NCBI GenBank assembly: GCA_018240025.1 | Contig: JAFEGM010000092.1 | Span: 1-64,000 of the forward strand | Direction of reading: 5' to 3' | DNA length: 64,000 bases | From: Verrucomicrobiota bacterium | Lineage (GTDB): Bacteria; Verrucomicrobiota; Verrucomicrobiia; Chthoniobacterales; SZAS-18 | Made by a program: the position numbers and the translations under genes | The notes under the pieces: model-generated | What the model was told of the DNA's origin: nothing | What the model saw: the letters and a program-made list of their open reading frames with translations, nothing else | Databases searched by the model: none | Part shown: positions 62,401 to 64,000 of the stretch, piece by piece | Layout: each line of letters opens with the position of its first letter | How positions within the stretch are numbered: position 1 is the stretch's first letter

Positions 62401-63504
62401 GGGATCTGGCAGGAAATCGTGGGTGGCACAGCCTTCAACGGGGGAGGGGGTTTTGGCGGCTCGAATGTGCTTTGGTTTGGCGACGGCTCGGTCCGGAGCG
62501 CGACCACCCTGCCGCGCAAGCTGACGGCGGGCGGTTACGTCGGCTTCCGCTACCGGGCCGGCAACCAGGCGGTCGATGGGAATCAATATTGGAACGACTC
62601 CGAGACCGATGAGTATCTGGTGCTCGAATACTCGACGGGCAACGGGTGGACGTATCTGGACACTCTGCCAACGACGGTCCAAAGCGCGGGCGCCTGGCGC
62701 AGTGTGGAGTGGGCACTGCCCGCAGGGGTGCTCAGCAGCCAGACCAGCTTCCGCCTCCGGCAGGCGAGCCATAGCGGCGCCGGTTTCGACACTTGGGCGA
62801 TCGACGACTTCTACGTTGAGACCGGGCGCCCGCCCGCGCCGGCGGCTCCTTCGTTTGTCTTCGCAGGGGCGACTTCCGATACGCAGATCGCGGTGACTTG
62901 GGAAAGCTCGCCTGAGGCGGCAGGCTACCGGCTGGAGCGCTCGACCGGTCCGAACGGCCCGTGGAGCTTGGTCGTGAATACCTTTACCACAACCCACCAC
63001 ACCGACGTGCAATTGCAGCCGGCAACTTGGTACGCATACCGAGTGGTGGCGCAGAATGTCGGCGGCAACTCTGCACCTTCGCTCCTGGCCTGGGCCCAGA
63101 CCTATACCCAGCTGGCAGCCTGGCAGCTAACGAATTTCGGCTCGACGAGCCAGGCGCCCTCGTACGACGCGGACGGGGTGGCCACACTGACGAAGTTCGC
63201 CTTCGGGCTGCCCATCGGCGGACAGGCCCTGCCACATGCGGTGGGCAGCGCGGCTGGCGGCCTGCCGGCGATCTGGCGCGATCCCGCGAGCGGCCGTCTC
63301 CAGGTGGAGTTCATCCGCCGCCGGGCCTCGTCAAACCCAGGTGTCAGCTACCGGGTGCAACTCAGTGCCGATCTGGCCGCCTGGGAAGAAGCGGCCGTAC
63401 TGACCGAGTCGGTCCCGCTCGATGCCACGTGGGAACGAGTGCGGTATGAGGATCCGAATGCCCGCGCGCGCGCCGTCGGGCGCGTGGCGGTGCAGGTTGA
63501 GTGA
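59401..63504 (+). CDS. Secreted multi-domain protein: propeller-like N-terminus, Fn3 repeats and a reelin-like domain
   Basis: The ATG at 59401 starts a signal peptide (MHRSPFVRRLLVAVLCAVSL), giving 1367 residues. The N-terminal half (about 35-615) has propeller-like repeats (YYLDG-type turns; LDKNGVVLLLSKTHRSIFRW). Four fibronectin type III units follow (about 620-980), each with W, Y-RV and N-GSP marks. Next is a reelin-like/MAM-like jelly-roll (about 985-1140) with SNVLWFGDGSVRSATTLP, LEYSTGNGW and FDTWAIDDFYVE, and a fifth Fn3 unit (about 1142-1235). The C-terminal region (about 1237-1367, LTNFGSTSQAPSYDADG, then YRVQLSADLAAWEE) resembles a domain that I recall from verrucomicrobial exported proteins. 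Adhesion or extracellular enzyme-scaffold roles are plausible. Confidence 0.8.
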   Translation: MHRSPFVRRLLVAVLCAVSLFGAPRALQAQPTGWLAKTRIGQTVLFFFPDRIERYDLTARGWLPAIVWPAARGPATAAWADADGLFAAFGQAVYRYALDGSGEQHLVNLSSPTVSGGMVSVAGFVFLRTQASGVTINKATNQVASEMSIFTSSRGLSSAYHARKVFARTTGISPGDIQSIAITPGGAMTVTDSPYHGDLPEATNTWVTGDENAVFDSAGSVYQTGDLRLRGILGATVSDVAFETGSAAAVVLSGSRLTAYNVGLFPQAGRDLVAAPDAIALDGDDIVCFNTRATPFQVQIVPRSSLMPFAPGPAVEALGLAYTPDATALDKNGVVLLLSKTHRSIFRWDTVSQTYLSSIPLVDTPSHFAYSAPLHRIYVGYSSGLVRRIDLDGDLREINFALASNRLTGLFTAASYCVTVEGTNSTGILRSFAPDGTMVSSLSRYLYGLGEFQWNGANQKIYTYDGIYLQMTELNASGTGYPGIPAGGFGATVQFYQGSGFPTPYRVSPDGSILVNGSGALFNAQTLARLGNSLANNITDAAWVTAGLRTVRTLNEATVFQTWTGATYAPGALREFPGTALRLLALPSERLVGVSLRSNGVPFFQVVDGDLTPIVPPALAEPGVLNASLVSASVVRLRWADTAGATGFVVQRRQARGNWLPIASTGQYVTEYSDATVALGQIYEYRVVATNGALTSPPSAILAIGVAAPQPPIDLVADASASTSVRLNWVAGSGASGYQIERRLGTGAFVTIGTTGEGVLTYLDGSVTTNRTYTYRIRATNVIGSSLPSNEAIAQIAAIQPNAPYLSAYALGQDTVSLTFYTSNNPDTIVLERLSGPATWSVVANVAVSDSSSLGYLDTGLQPGTAYSYRARAVNSAGSSPYSNVVQVTTQTPQPPASVSSLQARMLAGGRVRLAWSAVTALGYRLQRRTGEGPGWAELGSVGAGVTTFEDSSAMLGTQQSYRVIAFNAVGEASPSAPAQISTFDLVRIAEDSFDPGVQAGIWQEIVGGTAFNGGGGFGGSNVLWFGDGSVRSATTLPRKLTAGGYVGFRYRAGNQAVDGNQYWNDSETDEYLVLEYSTGNGWTYLDTLPTTVQSAGAWRSVEWALPAGVLSSQTSFRLRQASHSGAGFDTWAIDDFYVETGRPPAPAAPSFVFAGATSDTQIAVTWESSPEAAGYRLERSTGPNGPWSLVVNTFTTTHHTDVQLQPATWYAYRVVAQNVGGNSAPSLLAWAQTYTQLAAWQLTNFGSTSQAPSYDADGVATLTKFAFGLPIGGQALPHAVGSAAGGLPAIWRDPASGRLQVEFIRRRASSNPGVSYRVQLSADLAAWEEAAVLTESVPLDATWERVRYEDPNARARAVGRVAVQVE

Positions 63505-63579
63505 CCGGCGGGTTGCATCTGAGGGCTTCCCTTCCGCGCTGGCGTCCGGCATTCTGCCCGGCTCCGAATTGCTCCTCCG

Positions 63580-64000
63580 ATGAAAACGCTCTCCAAATTC
63601 GCCCTCACGCTCGTCCTGCTGCTTGGCCTCGTCGCGCCCGTCGCGGCCCAGGCTCCCTTCACTCCCGAGATCAAGAAGGAGGTCACCGACATCGCGACCA
63701 AGCTCCGCGGCGGCGGCAAGGATGCGCTGATGAAGTACAAGCCCACGGCGGCGCAGATCGAGAAGATCGCGGCCACGCCCGACGACGCCAAGGCCCTGAC
63801 CGCCTATGTCGAGTCGATGTTCGCCAGCATTCCCGCTAACGGCCTCGCGGCCAAGGATGGCCAGACCGAAATCATCGTCTCCAACGAGCTTCCCGGCGGC
63901 TACGCCCGCACGACCAGCAAGTTCAAGCCCGGCGTGGCGATCTACGCGTTCAAGTTCGTCAAGCCGGGTGAGACGCTCGGCATGGCCTTCGATGGCCTGA
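63580..64000 (+). CDS. Secreted protein of unknown function, truncated by window end
   Basis: A reading frame from ATG 63580 is open to the end of the window (140 codons). It starts with a signal peptide (MKTLSKFALTLVLLLGLVAP, cleavage after VAAQA). The mature part starts PFTPEIKKEVTDIATKLRGG and continues KPTAAQIEKIAATPDDAKAL, helical at first, then beta-rich (EIIVSNELPGGYARTTSKFK). I recognise no domain in the visible part. Composition and codon use fit its neighbours. It lies 75 bp after the Fn3 protein on the same strand. Confidence 0.7.
   Translation, partial: MKTLSKFALTLVLLLGLVAPVAAQAPFTPEIKKEVTDIATKLRGGGKDALMKYKPTAAQIEKIAATPDDAKALTAYVESMFASIPANGLAAKDGQTEIIVSNELPGGYARTTSKFKPGVAIYAFKFVKPGETLGMAFDGL

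Overview
The window is high-GC, densely coded bacterial chromosome, most likely from a member of the Verrucomicrobiota near Opitutae. The evidence is indirect. There is a didermal envelope (TamA/TamB-type outer-membrane assembly, lipoprotein, PilT motors). The giant Fn3 protein ends in a domain that I recall from verrucomicrobial exported proteins. Intergenic palindromic repeats are abundant. I found no rRNA, tRNA, CRISPR array, insertion sequence or prophage. The content is mostly housekeeping, with a strong overlay of non-coding repeats.

Layout. 0-5.3 kb: end of icd, a VTT-domain membrane protein, argH, a nucleotidyltransferase with a small overlapping partner, a PHA depolymerase and a secreted protein. 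5.3-5.9 kb: giant palindrome A. 5.9-10.1 kb, all leftward: gamma-carbonic anhydrase, CorA, a FlgD-Ig secreted protein and a fused AhbA/AhbB-like protein, with palindrome D among them. 10.1-15 kb: palindrome C, then a leftward soluble hybrid histidine kinase, family 4 uracil-DNA glycosylase and RluA-type pseudouridine synthase. 15-18.8 kb: TPR protein, secreted protein and comEC. 19-22 kb, leftward: an orphan pstS with a Pho-box-like site, a lipoprotein and a beta-CASP MBL nuclease. 22.05-22.44 kb: palindrome B fills the whole divergent promoter gap. 22.4-33.5 kb: RsmB-like RNA methyltransferase, a TPR protein with an internal duplication, and a tamB-tamA pair split by palindrome E. 33.6-40.5 kb: a propeller sensor kinase with its LuxR-type regulator, SDR, alpha/beta hydrolase and a small membrane protein. 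40.8-45.3 kb: DinG-like helicase, palindrome F, EamA transporter divergent from an Lrp regulator, and a receiver protein with Glu at the phosphoacceptor site. 45.3 kb: palindrome G. 45.6-50.3 kb: Bat operon (BatB-BatC fusion, BatD, BatE). 50.4-56.3 kb: a translationally coupled membrane/lipid cluster (HTTM-like protein, MGDG-synthase-like glycosyltransferase, SCP2-like protein, FtsX-type permease). 56.5-59.3 kb: two PilT-family ATPases and a receiver-like protein. 59.4-64 kb: a secreted Fn3/reelin-like protein and the start of another secreted protein.

The most unusual feature is the family of very long, layered intergenic inverted repeats (A-G). A and B share an almost identical core of about 230 bp, made of (GGACGA)n arms around a conserved centre, but sit inside completely different outer arms. 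B, C and G share TCGAA-rich outer arms. This looks like a modular, perhaps mobile, non-coding element family whose members nest inside each other's palindromes. ComEC together with two PilT ATPases suggests retraction-driven DNA uptake, although ComEC's C-terminal metallo-beta-lactamase-like domain appears to have lost its metal ligands.
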